64,000 bases of DNA from contig NZ_LXYE02000035.1 in assembly GCF_001659685.2 (NCBI RefSeq), positions 62,001 through 126,000 of the forward strand, read 5' to 3'. Under the pieces are notes generated by a model, which was not told where the DNA came from, ran no database searches, and saw nothing but the letters and a program-made list of their open reading frames with translations. Shown one piece after another: positions 20,301 through 27,688 of this stretch (the first letter of the stretch is position 1; every line of letters begins with the position of its first letter). A program made the translations under genes and the position numbers. Origin of the DNA: Labilibacter marinus (GTDB lineage: Bacteria; Bacteroidota; Bacteroidia; Bacteroidales; Marinilabiliaceae).

Positions 20301-20478
20301 TAATCACCACACTTACTCCTGGAATTGGATACCCATCATCAGCTCCGCTAACAACCCCAGATACATTCATTACTTGTGCCTGAGCTATTGCACTCACAAA
20401 TAATAGGGTAAATAAAGTCATGAACAGATATTTGCTCATCGCTTTACTTTCATTAAAAAAATTGTTCTTATTCTTCAT
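17383..20478 (-). CDS. SusC/RagA family TonB-linked outer membrane transporter
   Basis: 1031 residues, normal for the family. A signal peptide (about 1-34, AQAQ) precedes the carboxypeptidase-D-regulatory-like domain (VSGVVSGADDGYPIPGVSV, about 38-112), the SusC motif VIAIGYGTQKKKEITGAV (119-136), a plug domain (GVNVVASSGAPGAQSEILIRGI region) and a 22-strand barrel ending SLGVNLNF with terminal aromatic Phe. It imports oligosaccharides across the outer membrane with TonB energy and SusD as lid. It begins 50 bases after the GH110 stop and is followed closely by SusD, so GH110, SusC, SusD and the two lipoproteins form one transcription unit. Confidence 0.95.
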   Translation of the reverse strand: MKNKNNFFNESKAMSKYLFMTLFTLLFVSAIAQAQVMNVSGVVSGADDGYPIPGVSVVIKGTSIGTITDMDGKYNIKAERGQTLHFSFIGMADKDVQISSATINVAMEPDVVSLDEVIAIGYGTQKKKEITGAVAHVSSEEITKTITSDLGSALQGLVAGVNVVASSGAPGAQSEILIRGISSLNGNTPLFVVDGVPQDGDPGISPSEIESLDILKDAASCAIYGTRGAAGVILITTKQGKEGSLKVSINGSYGIQDIRSSTPLMNTVEDTYFNIITTKNRNPGTVDDEVELGLLKAPKGFQNDTDIRNDVFVNNAPVQDYNINISGGTKDITYSVVAGYYGKVGSIVNSDFDRFNTRANTTYVNGKWKIRASIGVTQEERSGAPGGIITQTIKYKPTQDPITQDPNVPLVTIGGDDANRLGWVQKSFQNTDESSLTKALANLSLDFEVIKGLNLTTRLGFNVTNSYRKRFSPYQEVIDIWDNNIGSNENSSVQNDASKSKAIVSETGLRYNNTFGKHKFTVQGIFTVEERNYESFYARREGVLDNDIRVLNGTSINPELGSGNDWTDKMIGTLGRVLYNYREKYSLNVSARYDASSRFAEENRWGLFPSVSAAWNISDEAFWSPISGFANDAKIRISRGTVGNQNFSRYSYSAGLSSINYAYGPETSSLSQGMTQTEFANKGVQWETSVMWNAGIDLAFMSNKLTFSAEYYDTQKQDMLFPITVPGSASGVSDSRVVLNVGNMVNSGFEFAASYRNRVGKLNYGFSGTFTTNENKITKMITNNAYELTSDGGLISGAKSSSQITALAEGYEAGAFFIYSTDGIIDTHKKLADYQKLNPNAQMGDLIYKDMNNDGEIGSADRTYRGSGLPEYEVGFNVTADYKGFDLSVQMYAAIGHEIMNGSKATAFGWGRHKDLIYQYSESNLVTSIPAYIGDVKSASGNYKGYTDLWLEDGSYLRFRNITLGYSFPKSILSRVGISRARIYINAQNPFTFTNYEGYDPEIGGNINSKGLDKGNYPVTSTYSLGVNLNF

Positions 20479-20528
20479 AGACTAAATAGATTAAAAAAAC
20501 TGTTCCATTATTATTGTGTTTTGGATTA

Positions 20529-22418
20529 TTATTTGAACTCAAGCATAGACATATCGCCTTCGGTTTCTATCATTTCTGTTGCATCACCCTGGTATTTATT
20601 ATGCTCAAAAACAATATCCTCGGAGCTTTTAATATGAATGGCTGGATGATTTGGATATAACTTAGGAAAGGTGCCAGAACAGGTGATTACATTGTTTTTA
20701 AAAACCAAACCTTTGGTGTTAGATATTTCTAAAAACAAGTTGTCGTAATGATTAATTTCGTTGTTGCTAATCTCAACGTTTTTAAAGGCTATGTTTTGGT
20801 TGTCGTCATCTGTTTCAAATCGAATCATACCACGATCATATCCGCTGTGGTTGCAATCCTGAAACTTATTATTGGTAATGGTTAAGTCAATGGCACTGCC
20901 TGATTCGTACCAATGACCACTTTCTACAGGTATTAGCAGGGCCTCCATTTCGGTACTAAAAAAGTTGTTTTTAATCACGGTTTTCTTAGGTGTAGAAAGC
21001 AATAAGCCGCGTGCTCTATTTCGGCTGATATTACAATTCTCCACTAAAAACTCTGGGTAAGCATCCAGGTTCTCAATTAAATCGCCTTGTTGTATCGATG
21101 CCGGAATTTTTTCGTTGAAGGTTAATATTTGGTATCTGCTATTGATTTTTTGAACCGACTTTAGGGTGAGCTTTTCGTACGGAAAGAAAGACTTACTTAA
21201 TCGAACTAAACCAATGGAATCGCCCACACGACCAATAACAAAGCCTTGTTGCTGAAAATGCCCCATGCGAATACCTAAGGTGTTTTCGCCTAAAACATCT
21301 ACTATTTTCTGATATGTACCATGTACATTTGAAGCATCATCTAACTGATTATTGAAGGTGCAGTTTTTTAATTCCACCTTTCCTCTACAGCCCACAAAGT
21401 GAGTAGCATCGGCAGTAGTAGAAACCATACGGCCATGCGATGGTGTTACATTAAAGCTATCCAGTATTAGATCTGAGCTATTTTCGGCAATGATACCCAT
21501 ACCACCAGCATGGTGTACATTTACATTGTTGGCATAAAAACCATCGGTAAAGGTTACTCTAAAAGCGGGTGCTAAACGATTGGCTCCTTGGTCGCCTTTC
21601 ATCACCAAAACCATTCCTTTGCGCGGAAGTTTTTTACGGTGGTTATAAAAGCGAACCAAACCGGGTTCAATTTCCTCTACTCGTAAACTATTTTCAAGGG
21701 TATTAATCGACTCTATCGGATCGCGCGGATCTATTTCGTATTTAGGCTTTATCTCATCGGTAAAAGTTTGAACCTTTACCCCATGGATGCTAGTGAGGGG
21801 CGTATGCAACTCTGTACCAAAAGCAATGGCTTTTCGTTCTGGGTTATACATAATGGCCTGACCAGCATTATGCTCGTAATATTCCTTTATAAAAATGATT
21901 TGCTCATTACGGATAACGTAAGGGTATTCTTTAGATATCTGTAAATCGAAGGTTTTATTTTTTTCATCCACAGCTACGATTAGTCCTTCGCTATGAAATG
22001 GTGTAGCCCAATCTACCGAAAGGTTTTTTACCGATATATTTTTACAGTGATCAATCAAGAAGGGAATCATCCTTCCATGAAAAATAAACTCAGAGCCCTG
22101 CCCATCAATCACTAAATTTTCCAAATTGGATAAAGGAAAAGCGGTTCTTATAACTTCATCGTTATGATTGGATATATGTACAAAAAACTCCAAGCCTTTA
22201 TCTGGATAAAAATGGTAAGTTCCCTTTTCAAATTTTATCTCCGAAATGGAATTTTTGCCAGCTGCCATAATTCGTTTTAATACAGCAGGCGTAGCATCTT
22301 CGCTTATTTCGGTATTAAACAACACCGACTCTCCATCATCCACCTTAGCAGCACATCCCCAAAGGGATAGTAAAACAATGGAAGCAGCAATTAGTAATCT
22401 TGAAACACTTTTTGACAT
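20529..22418 (-). CDS. GH110 alpha-1,3-galactosidase-type beta-helix enzyme
   Basis: 629 residues from the ATG at 22418; a TTG three codons upstream is less likely. Lipobox LSLWGC gives a lipoprotein (Cys22). The body is a right-handed parallel beta-helix with repeated NCxIxxN-type turns (VENCNISRNRARGLLL, ISNNEINHYDN). TTADATHFVGCRGK and QLDDASNVHGTYQ carry Asp337, Asp360 and Asp361, whose spacing fits the catalytic Asp trio of GH110. That family removes terminal alpha-1,3-linked D-galactose by an inverting mechanism and occurs in gut and marine galactan degraders. It is the first gene of the SusCD operon, which points to an alpha-1,3-galactose-bearing substrate, possibly desulfated carrageenan-like material. 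Substrate is inferred. Confidence 0.85.
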   Translation of the reverse strand: MSKSVSRLLIAASIVLLSLWGCAAKVDDGESVLFNTEISEDATPAVLKRIMAAGKNSISEIKFEKGTYHFYPDKGLEFFVHISNHNDEVIRTAFPLSNLENLVIDGQGSEFIFHGRMIPFLIDHCKNISVKNLSVDWATPFHSEGLIVAVDEKNKTFDLQISKEYPYVIRNEQIIFIKEYYEHNAGQAIMYNPERKAIAFGTELHTPLTSIHGVKVQTFTDEIKPKYEIDPRDPIESINTLENSLRVEEIEPGLVRFYNHRKKLPRKGMVLVMKGDQGANRLAPAFRVTFTDGFYANNVNVHHAGGMGIIAENSSDLILDSFNVTPSHGRMVSTTADATHFVGCRGKVELKNCTFNNQLDDASNVHGTYQKIVDVLGENTLGIRMGHFQQQGFVIGRVGDSIGLVRLSKSFFPYEKLTLKSVQKINSRYQILTFNEKIPASIQQGDLIENLDAYPEFLVENCNISRNRARGLLLSTPKKTVIKNNFFSTEMEALLIPVESGHWYESGSAIDLTITNNKFQDCNHSGYDRGMIRFETDDDNQNIAFKNVEISNNEINHYDNLFLEISNTKGLVFKNNVITCSGTFPKLYPNHPAIHIKSSEDIVFEHNKYQGDATEMIETEGDMSMLEFK

Positions 22419-22941
22419 TATATACAATGTTTAGTTCTTAACCTTCCGATGCCCTTTAAATAGACCACCGAATCAACATTGCAAAAATCCGTTCAAAATG
22501 TTAAAGTATGTTTACTCTTAATAAATCAATCCTTACTTAAGGTAAGTAAAATGAAATGTACGCTCCGTAAAACAAATGCAATAAACACCTATACTTGTGC
22601 ACATTACAAAACACCCAAAGGCATATATAATGCAAATAGGCCATTTTTAACTCCTCGTTATTATTAAAATGAGTGATAAATATTGGGGCAGTAAAAGGAC
22701 TGAAATAAGATATCGTTTCAGTCTGTTATAATACATTGAATATGGTGCGAGAGAGTGAAACTAAAAGATGTAAATGGTTTAGGAGCTGATGCTTCTTTTA
22801 ATTCCGATATAAATAGTTTAGAAATTACACTGGGTTTATAAGTAACAAGCTTTAAACTGACAATGCTGCTTTATTTTAGCTTGTTGGATGTTGTTTGTTC
22901 AACCGAAACGCACAGCTGGGTTGTGCCGACCACTCATAGTT
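22419..22941. other. Intergenic region upstream of the GH110-SusCD operon
   Basis: About 520 bases with no gene. Three structures are visible: a palindrome CTTACTTAAGGTAAG near 22534 that could be an operator; an 8-bp stem GACTGAAA/TTTCAGTC at 22698-22723; and an 8-bp stem AACAAGCT/AGCTTGTT at 22844-22885, 57 bases after the next gene's stop and possibly its terminator. No canonical TTG/TAnnTTTG promoter for GH110 was found. Confidence 0.45.
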
Positions 22942-23625
22942 CTATTTATTGGCAGTTGGCTTTAATCCAAACAAGTACTGATATTCAACAACCTTATCAT
23001 TTTCATCAACAGTTTTTCCAACCAAATAATTTTCAATCATTGTGAGTTGATAATCAGTGCATATCCAATGAAGAAGATTATCTGAATTGTCAGGAATTAG
23101 TTGAATCATGTTATTATTCTGTTTCCACCTTCCGCTTGTCGAATGTCTGTCCATATCAGAGCTAGTACTGAATCTAAATGTTAAATCTGCTCGAAATGTC
23201 AGTTTGAAATGAACATGACCATCATTTTGCATATATTCTCTAATAATCATTGAATCCCTTTGCATTGTTCTGGAAGGTATTGCCAAATCACGATATGCTA
23301 TTGGAAACAACAAGGAATCTTTGATTATAAATCTTGAAAGTCCTTTTTTAACAAACGCCTTATCATTTTCCGATAAATTGTATTCTGTCTCAATAAAGTC
23401 GAAGCCTATCAGTTCAAGTGTATCACCATTTATTTTGTAATCACCTTTTACGTATCTATCAAGATACATTCCGACTTTCAACGAATAACGCGAATCAGGC
23501 ATAATATCAAGATAGTAATAATCTCGAATCAGCTCATAAATATGTCTATTCTGAAAATCAGACTGAGATTTTAAGTCAACCAGAAATCCTTGTATAAAAA
23601 CTAATATTATTAAGATTCTAATCAT
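22942..23625 (-). CDS. Secreted protein of unknown function
   Basis: 227 residues, with a signal peptide (MIRILIILVFIQGFLVDLKSQS). The rest mixes beta-strands and a Trp-containing phrase (HSTSGRWKQNNNMIQLIPD) that resembles lipocalin-like or META-like stress/sensor domains, in which a GxW strand opens the barrel. The resemblance is weak and I name no family. It is the leftmost gene of the accessory island, and all island genes are on the minus strand. The 200 bases on its right contain GTTGGGC at 23735-23741 and a weak palindrome. I could not show the bracketing inverted pair seen around the three cassettes further right. Confidence 0.6.
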   Translation of the reverse strand: MIRILIILVFIQGFLVDLKSQSDFQNRHIYELIRDYYYLDIMPDSRYSLKVGMYLDRYVKGDYKINGDTLELIGFDFIETEYNLSENDKAFVKKGLSRFIIKDSLLFPIAYRDLAIPSRTMQRDSMIIREYMQNDGHVHFKLTFRADLTFRFSTSSDMDRHSTSGRWKQNNNMIQLIPDNSDNLLHWICTDYQLTMIENYLVGKTVDENDKVVEYQYLFGLKPTANK

Positions 23626-23912
23626 TTGCTTATATATGTCATGGTGCTCCTAAGCTTGCTGCCTACGGTGAAAATATGCGTAGTGTCCTGTGTTGCAACT
23701 GCGGCAAGATATGACTTATGACCACGTATTGTCAGTTGGGCTTTCTTTGATTATTTTAATTTCTGAACACATTTATCTTTTCTACTATCTCGGCAATTAT
23801 TTATGAGCCTTTGTGTGTACTCTGTTTATTTTCTAGGACTAAATGCTTCAAATATTACATCGTTTTCATCTGAAACAGATAATTCAAATCCAATTTCTGT
23901 ATCCCAAGTCCA

Positions 23913-25016
23913 TTATAACCAACCATCAATATGGTAATTCGAAATGGCTTCATTTTTCCAATCAAGTAATATATCGGTTACTTTGTTTATTGAGACATTC
24001 TTATTCTCAATATAGCCAAACTCCCCCATAATTATTAGTTTGCTTTTATTAGCCACTAAATCAAAATAATTTGCGTATTCACCCAAAAGAGCATGCTCCG
24101 GGTACATATGAATATCAATAAAATCTAATTCAGATTGAGTAATTGCCTTATTTGAAGGCTTACCTAATGGTTCTGGTGCGTAAAATCCAACTGTTACTAA
24201 TGCTTTCGAATCCTTTTCCCTAATTGCATTTCTAACGGTACTGGTCCAATGTAAAAAACTTACATCCAAAAGTGCATTTCGCTCAGACTCTACACTCATA
24301 TTATATGAGATTCCATTTGGATGTTCTACAATGCCTGAATCTTGATTGAAAGGCGGATAATCAGGATGAAAAAAGAATTCATTTCTAATTTCATAAGCTA
24401 AGATGGCTTCTAACGGAACTGTATTGTTTTTTAATTCGTCAATAAAAGTCTGCCAAAAGTTAATTTCTAAATCAATCTCCGCCTTATATATGAATTGTGT
24501 ATTCCACCACCAAATATCCTTTTCAGATTTAATTTCCGTATTGTAATAAGCTATTGGAATCATATCTGTTGTAATTATTACTGATATTTCATGTTGATCA
24601 GCTTTAGTAATGAAATCTACAATATTTTGAAAATAATCCTGATTTAATTCAGTTTTATTTGTTGCAAGTAAAAGAGGATTAAGAAAAATTCTAATAGTAT
24701 TATATCCTGCTTCCTGCAATTGCGCTAACAAAGAATTAGTAACTTCAGCATTGTAATATTCATGGTTAAAAGTAGCGTGTCCAGTCAGTGTAGTATCATT
24801 GTATGTGAACTCCAATAGGTGAGTGTAATTATAACCCATTGGGGTAAATTTTACATTATTCTTGGTATCGAAAAACTCCATTATTCCATTATTCGAACGA
24901 ACTCCAACTTGCCCTCTCCGAGAAGGATTTATGTTGGAAGGATTTGCTTCTTCTTTTTTACAAGAACCCAAAAGTGCAATGAATAATATTAAGCTAAATA
25001 ATTGTAATCCTATCAT
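23913..25016 (-). CDS. GH5-like (cellulase-fold) lipoprotein, C-terminus cut by an in-frame stop
   Basis: 367 residues with lipobox LLGSC (Cys19). The barrel contains AYEIRNEFFF (Glu213, acid/base), IDIHMYP (301-306) and IIMGEFGYIE (Glu332, nucleophile), the usual order in GH5-type endo- or exo-mannanase/glucanase relatives. The frame stops at ...HIDGWL, exactly where the last barrel strand GWLLWTWD is expected. After the TAA at 23913-23915 the same frame continues WTWDTEIGFELSVSDEN and reaches another stop at 23826. The full ancestral frame is therefore 23826-25016 (396 codons) with one nonsense codon. The product either lacks the last strand and its substrate-binding Trp, or the stop is read through. 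Its place beside the cassette array is noted, but it does not show the cassette bracketing. Confidence 0.75.
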   Translation of the reverse strand: MIGLQLFSLILFIALLGSCKKEEANPSNINPSRRGQVGVRSNNGIMEFFDTKNNVKFTPMGYNYTHLLEFTYNDTTLTGHATFNHEYYNAEVTNSLLAQLQEAGYNTIRIFLNPLLLATNKTELNQDYFQNIVDFITKADQHEISVIITTDMIPIAYYNTEIKSEKDIWWWNTQFIYKAEIDLEINFWQTFIDELKNNTVPLEAILAYEIRNEFFFHPDYPPFNQDSGIVEHPNGISYNMSVESERNALLDVSFLHWTSTVRNAIREKDSKALVTVGFYAPEPLGKPSNKAITQSELDFIDIHMYPEHALLGEYANYFDLVANKSKLIIMGEFGYIENKNVSINKVTDILLDWKNEAISNYHIDGWL

Positions 25017-25147
25017 GTCTTAATTAATTCTAATAATGGTAAACTTATAAAGTTTTAGTTAATATCAGTTAATGCTTTATAATTAGCCATTGGCAAACCA
25101 AAGTTAATGTATCCGGCAAAGGGGGAATTGAGTACAACAACGGTGGC

Positions 25148-25318
25148 ACAAGAGTAGTACGGAATTGATTAGGATTTCGTGTCGGTTTACTCATGAGCCA
25201 AGCGCTTGTCTTGACACCAACTTTAACAAAATAATTGACTCCGTTAAGACGAACGTCTTGGCGGCGATAACAAGTAGAACAGATGCTTGATTACCCACGG
25301 AACCCGTATTACTTTTGT
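25148..25318. repeat. Nested imperfect palindrome A, no gene beside it
   Basis: Outer arms ACAAGAGTAGTACGG (25148-25162) and CCGTATTACTTTTGT (25304-25318) match at 13 of 15 positions. Inner arms GCCAAGCGCTTGTCTTGAC (25197-25215) and GTTAAGACGAACGTCTTGGC (25243-25262) form a second stem. Its outer arm resembles that of palindrome B (AGTAGTGCG there, AGTAGTACG here), so A and B are related elements 80 bases apart. The surrounding stretch 25017-25400 has no credible gene. Confidence 0.7.
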
Positions 25319-25400
25319 ACATTGGCGGTAGTTTTTTATTCAATTTGTCCAATGGATATAAAAATCAAAATACCTATAATAATTCTCATTAGTGATGCTT

Positions 25401-25596
25401 GTTTAACGTTTCGCGTATAAGTAGTGCGAAGATCCGAAGAACCGTTCTTTCCAAACTTACGCATAGCCAAATTTACGTTTTAAAATTTCACCTTAAACTT
25501 AATAAATTTTCGGAACGAAAATTTGGCGCCACCAAACAGCCTGCAAACTCACAAAAACACAGCTGACTCCGCATTACGTATTAGCTTTTGTTGGGT
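25401..25596. repeat. attC-like site B (196 bp imperfect palindrome)
   Basis: It begins with GTTTAAC (25401-25407, fits RYYYAAC) and ends with GTTGGGT (25590-25596, fits GTTRRRY), the two boundary boxes of integron attC sites. Outer arms ATAAGTAGTGCG (25417-25428) and CGCATTACGTAT (25570-25581) match at 10 of 12. Inner arms begin GCCAAATTT (25466) and end AAATTTGGC (25527), with further pairing of CGTT and AAAATTT inside. Read on the minus strand, it lies directly downstream of the 182-residue lipoprotein gene, where an attC is expected. Confidence 0.65.
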
Positions 25597-25608
25597 GGTC
25601 GTTATTTT

Positions 25609-26157
25609 TTATAAAGATATTATCCGCCTATGAAATTCAATTCCATTATTAAAGGTATAGTAGCATTGTTCGCCACCTACACTGCCCTTTATGAAATGAA
25701 AAACTATTCTTTGTTCAAACCCTTTTGCTTCTTTATTAAAAACTTCAGCTTTACCTTTAAGTAACAATTTTTGTAATATCCATTGGTCTAGATAACCTGC
25801 AAAATTATAGTCATATAAACTGAAATTACTAGATTTCGAAAGCCAATGCTTAAAAATTATTTCTTCCTGTACCTCTTTTAAAGAGTCTAAATTCAATCTT
25901 AGGTCTTCAATTATTATTTTGTCAAATCTTGGGTCGTATTTGTTACTAGAAAGTATCTTCTCTGTTAACTTCAATGCATCCTTTTTTCCAACATAAATAA
26001 TTGCGTTTTCCGTTTCATACCCAATTTTCACTTGATTAGTTATTGAAGCTAACTTAATTCTCTTCTTTTGATGTCGGTCACCAATTAATGTTCCAATAGC
26101 TGAACAGGAGTTAAAGAATAATATTCCAATAATTATGTATGTTATTTTATATCTCAT
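25609..26157 (-). CDS. Cassette gene 1: small lipoprotein of unknown function
   Basis: 182 residues with lipobox (FFNSC, Cys18), then a basic patch (RHQKKRIK) and a mixed alpha/beta body with VEVFNKEAKGFEQRIVFHFI-like strands. I recognise no family. It is the only gene between palindromes B and C and is bracketed by the perfect inverted pair GTTGGGTGG (25590-25598) and CCACCCAAC (26194-26202). In integrons, the start of a cassette and the start of its own attC are complementary in just this way, because both halves form one site in the circular cassette. The gene fills most of the unit, as in a typical cassette. Confidence 0.65.
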   Translation of the reverse strand: MRYKITYIIIGILFFNSCSAIGTLIGDRHQKKRIKLASITNQVKIGYETENAIIYVGKKDALKLTEKILSSNKYDPRFDKIIIEDLRLNLDSLKEVQEEIIFKHWLSKSSNFSLYDYNFAGYLDQWILQKLLLKGKAEVFNKEAKGFEQRIVFHFIKGSVGGEQCYYTFNNGIEFHRRIISL

Positions 26158-26193
26158 GTTAAAAAGATGTTCAGTTCGTAGTGGGTTATAATG

Positions 26194-26393
26194 CCACCCA
26201 ACGTTTGGCTAGATGAAGCGTATGGCATATTAACGAATCAAACGCCCAAAACTTCACGGAGCCAAATCTTTTATTTGTTTTTATCTTTTCATTCATTTCA
26301 AAAGCCAAATTAAAGATTTGGCGGTGGTCAATTATCGCACTCAACATCTTAATATTACGAACGCCATATGCTTTATACTAGCGTGTTATGGGC
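26194..26393. repeat. attC-like site C (200 bp imperfect palindrome)
   Basis: It runs from CCACCCAAC (26194-26202) to GTTATGGGC (26385-26393). Outer arms GCTAGATGAAGCGTATGGC (26208-26226) and GCCATATGCTTTATACTAGC (26363-26382) pair at 17 positions with two mismatches and one bulged base. Inner arms GCCAAATCTTT (26261-26271) and AAAGATTTGGC (26312-26322) are perfect over 11 bp. The inner GCCAA...TTGGC frame followed by GGTGG is shared with A and B although the outer arms differ in sequence: structure is conserved more than sequence, as in attC sites. Confidence 0.7.
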
Positions 26394-26425
26394 TGGTTTT
26401 ATTATAGCACAGATATTTTCAAAAT

Positions 26426-26528
26426 TGGTGGGGAGTGGGGACTCGAACCCCGCCCTCTACATTGAATTCAAGTTAAATCTACTACTGCAGCAATGCCTAA
26501 TAGTCTAGAGCTTGGAACCATTCTCCCC
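26426..26528 (-). ncRNA. tRNA-like element (T-arm, acceptor and CCA; body not tRNA-like)
   Basis: On the minus strand the 3' end reads GGGG-TTCGAGT-CCCC, then ACTCCCC, A and CCA: a T-stem of four clear pairs, a textbook T-loop, an acceptor strand, a discriminator base and a genomically encoded CCA. GGGGAG at 26528-26523 can pair with CTCCCC. The roughly 80 bases between do not fold into a normal D-arm and anticodon arm: GCATTG and CAATGT enclose a loop of about 27 bases. It could be a decayed tRNA, an unusual tRNA, or an attachment remnant. It lies inside cassette 2, downstream of its gene. Confidence 0.45.
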
Positions 26529-26711
26529 GCGAGGGCTACTCCCGTTACTGATTGAATGAGTTTTTTCATCATAGTCGAATATATTTGAAATGCTTTTTTA
26601 AAAAAAGAAAGAATTTTCCAAGTTCCAACTATGGGCATTGTCGAATCAGCAGTACAAGTAACTTTTAAACTCAATTTTATATATGAACCTTATTATCCTA
26701 ACCGATATAAT

Positions 26712-27446
26712 TTAGTGCGTTTGTATTAAATAAAACAAATTACTAAATAGTCCTATTGCTAAGAACAGAAACAAAAAGAATTTACCAATAGCAGAGTCTA
26801 AATCAACATTCTTTTGGAAATAGATTGCCCAAAAAATTAAAAGAATATAAAACCCTGTGTATATTAAAGACATCCAGTAAATTACACCTTCGAAACTTGC
26901 AAAAGCATTATTTTGAAATTCTGTTTTTGGTTTAACAACTTCATTCATTTCTAAGCTTTTAATATGACCACCAACTATTCTAGAGTTTATTGATGGTAAT
27001 AGTATATTTTGAGAAGAAGAAACATAAAAACTAATTTCAATATTGTCATTAGGATTTAGTAAATCTGGCTGAATCTGCAAAATATTTGGAGATTCGAGTA
27101 CTCTGGTAATGCTAATGTTATTAGGAATACTTTTAATAGAGTATTTTAAAATTGTGACAGAATCAGGAAATTCAATTTTTAAACCATCAATATATTCTGA
27201 TTGAGTGATAGGTATATTACCACTATTACTGATTAAACATGAAATAGAATATAAATTAAAAACTTGCTGTTTATCAAAAAAGACTTGAATTGATTCGTCA
27301 GAAATATTTTGTTCTGAAACAAGCTCAGTCATTGCAACATTCTTAAATGAAATTTCTTTGACATTTTTAGATAGAATAAAAATGACGATTGGTAGAATTA
27401 TACCACTTAATGCAATTAAAGTCTTAAAGTCAAATATTTTCTTCAT
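26712..27446 (-). CDS. Cassette gene 2: membrane protein of unknown function
   Basis: 244 residues. One N-terminal membrane helix (about 10-27) is followed by an extracytoplasmic beta-rich domain (about 30-180; NSGNIPITQSEYIDGLKIEFPDS resembles Ig-like domains of bacterial membrane sensors) and two C-terminal helices (about 190-210 and 222-240). No family recognised. The unit is bracketed by the perfect inverted pair GTTATGGGC (26385-26393) and GCCCATAAC (27479-27487), different in sequence from the pairs around the neighbouring units, as expected for independent cassettes. The unit also contains the tRNA-like element. Confidence 0.65.
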   Translation of the reverse strand: MKKIFDFKTLIALSGIILPIVIFILSKNVKEISFKNVAMTELVSEQNISDESIQVFFDKQQVFNLYSISCLISNSGNIPITQSEYIDGLKIEFPDSVTILKYSIKSIPNNISITRVLESPNILQIQPDLLNPNDNIEISFYVSSSQNILLPSINSRIVGGHIKSLEMNEVVKPKTEFQNNAFASFEGVIYWMSLIYTGFYILLIFWAIYFQKNVDLDSAIGKFFLFLFLAIGLFSNLFYLIQTH

Positions 27447-27478
27447 TGTATAGTTTTATCGGTTTCTGAAATTAACTT

Positions 27479-27671
27479 GCCCATAACGTTTATGTAAGGC
27501 TATGTGCGTATTTGAAAGAAAAAAACTCTCGGTTGGCACAGAGCTAATTGATTTTGAACACAATTTAGCAATTTTAGTTCTTCTGTGAAGAATTAATTTG
27601 CGGAGCTTATTACTTGCAACCGGATTCGTATAACTAATTGGCAGCATTAGCTTTACATGTTGTTGTAGTGC
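27479..27671. repeat. attC-like site D (193 bp imperfect palindrome)
   Basis: It runs from GCCCATAAC (27479-27487) to GTTGTAGTGC (27662-27671). Outer arms ATGTAAGGCTA (27492-27502) and TAGCTTTACAT (27648-27658) match at 10 of 11. The inner stem is weaker (CACAGA 27537-27542 with TCTGTG 27582-27587). The GGTTGGCAC phrase keeps part of the inner motif of the other sites. It separates cassette genes 2 and 3. Confidence 0.6.
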
Positions 27672-27688
27672 GTTTTTAATATTGTAAT

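Noticed and set aside
23626-23825. A further attC-like site between the GH5-like gene and the 227-residue gene
   Set aside because: GTTGGGC is present at 23735-23741, but no matching inverted box brackets either neighbour and the outer stem is weak, so the cassette claim is limited to the three units at 25.6-28.5 kb.
26468-26674. 68-codon open frame on the minus strand
   Set aside because: It overlaps the tRNA-like element and has no protein-like features. The C-terminal residues are a translation of the tRNA-like body.
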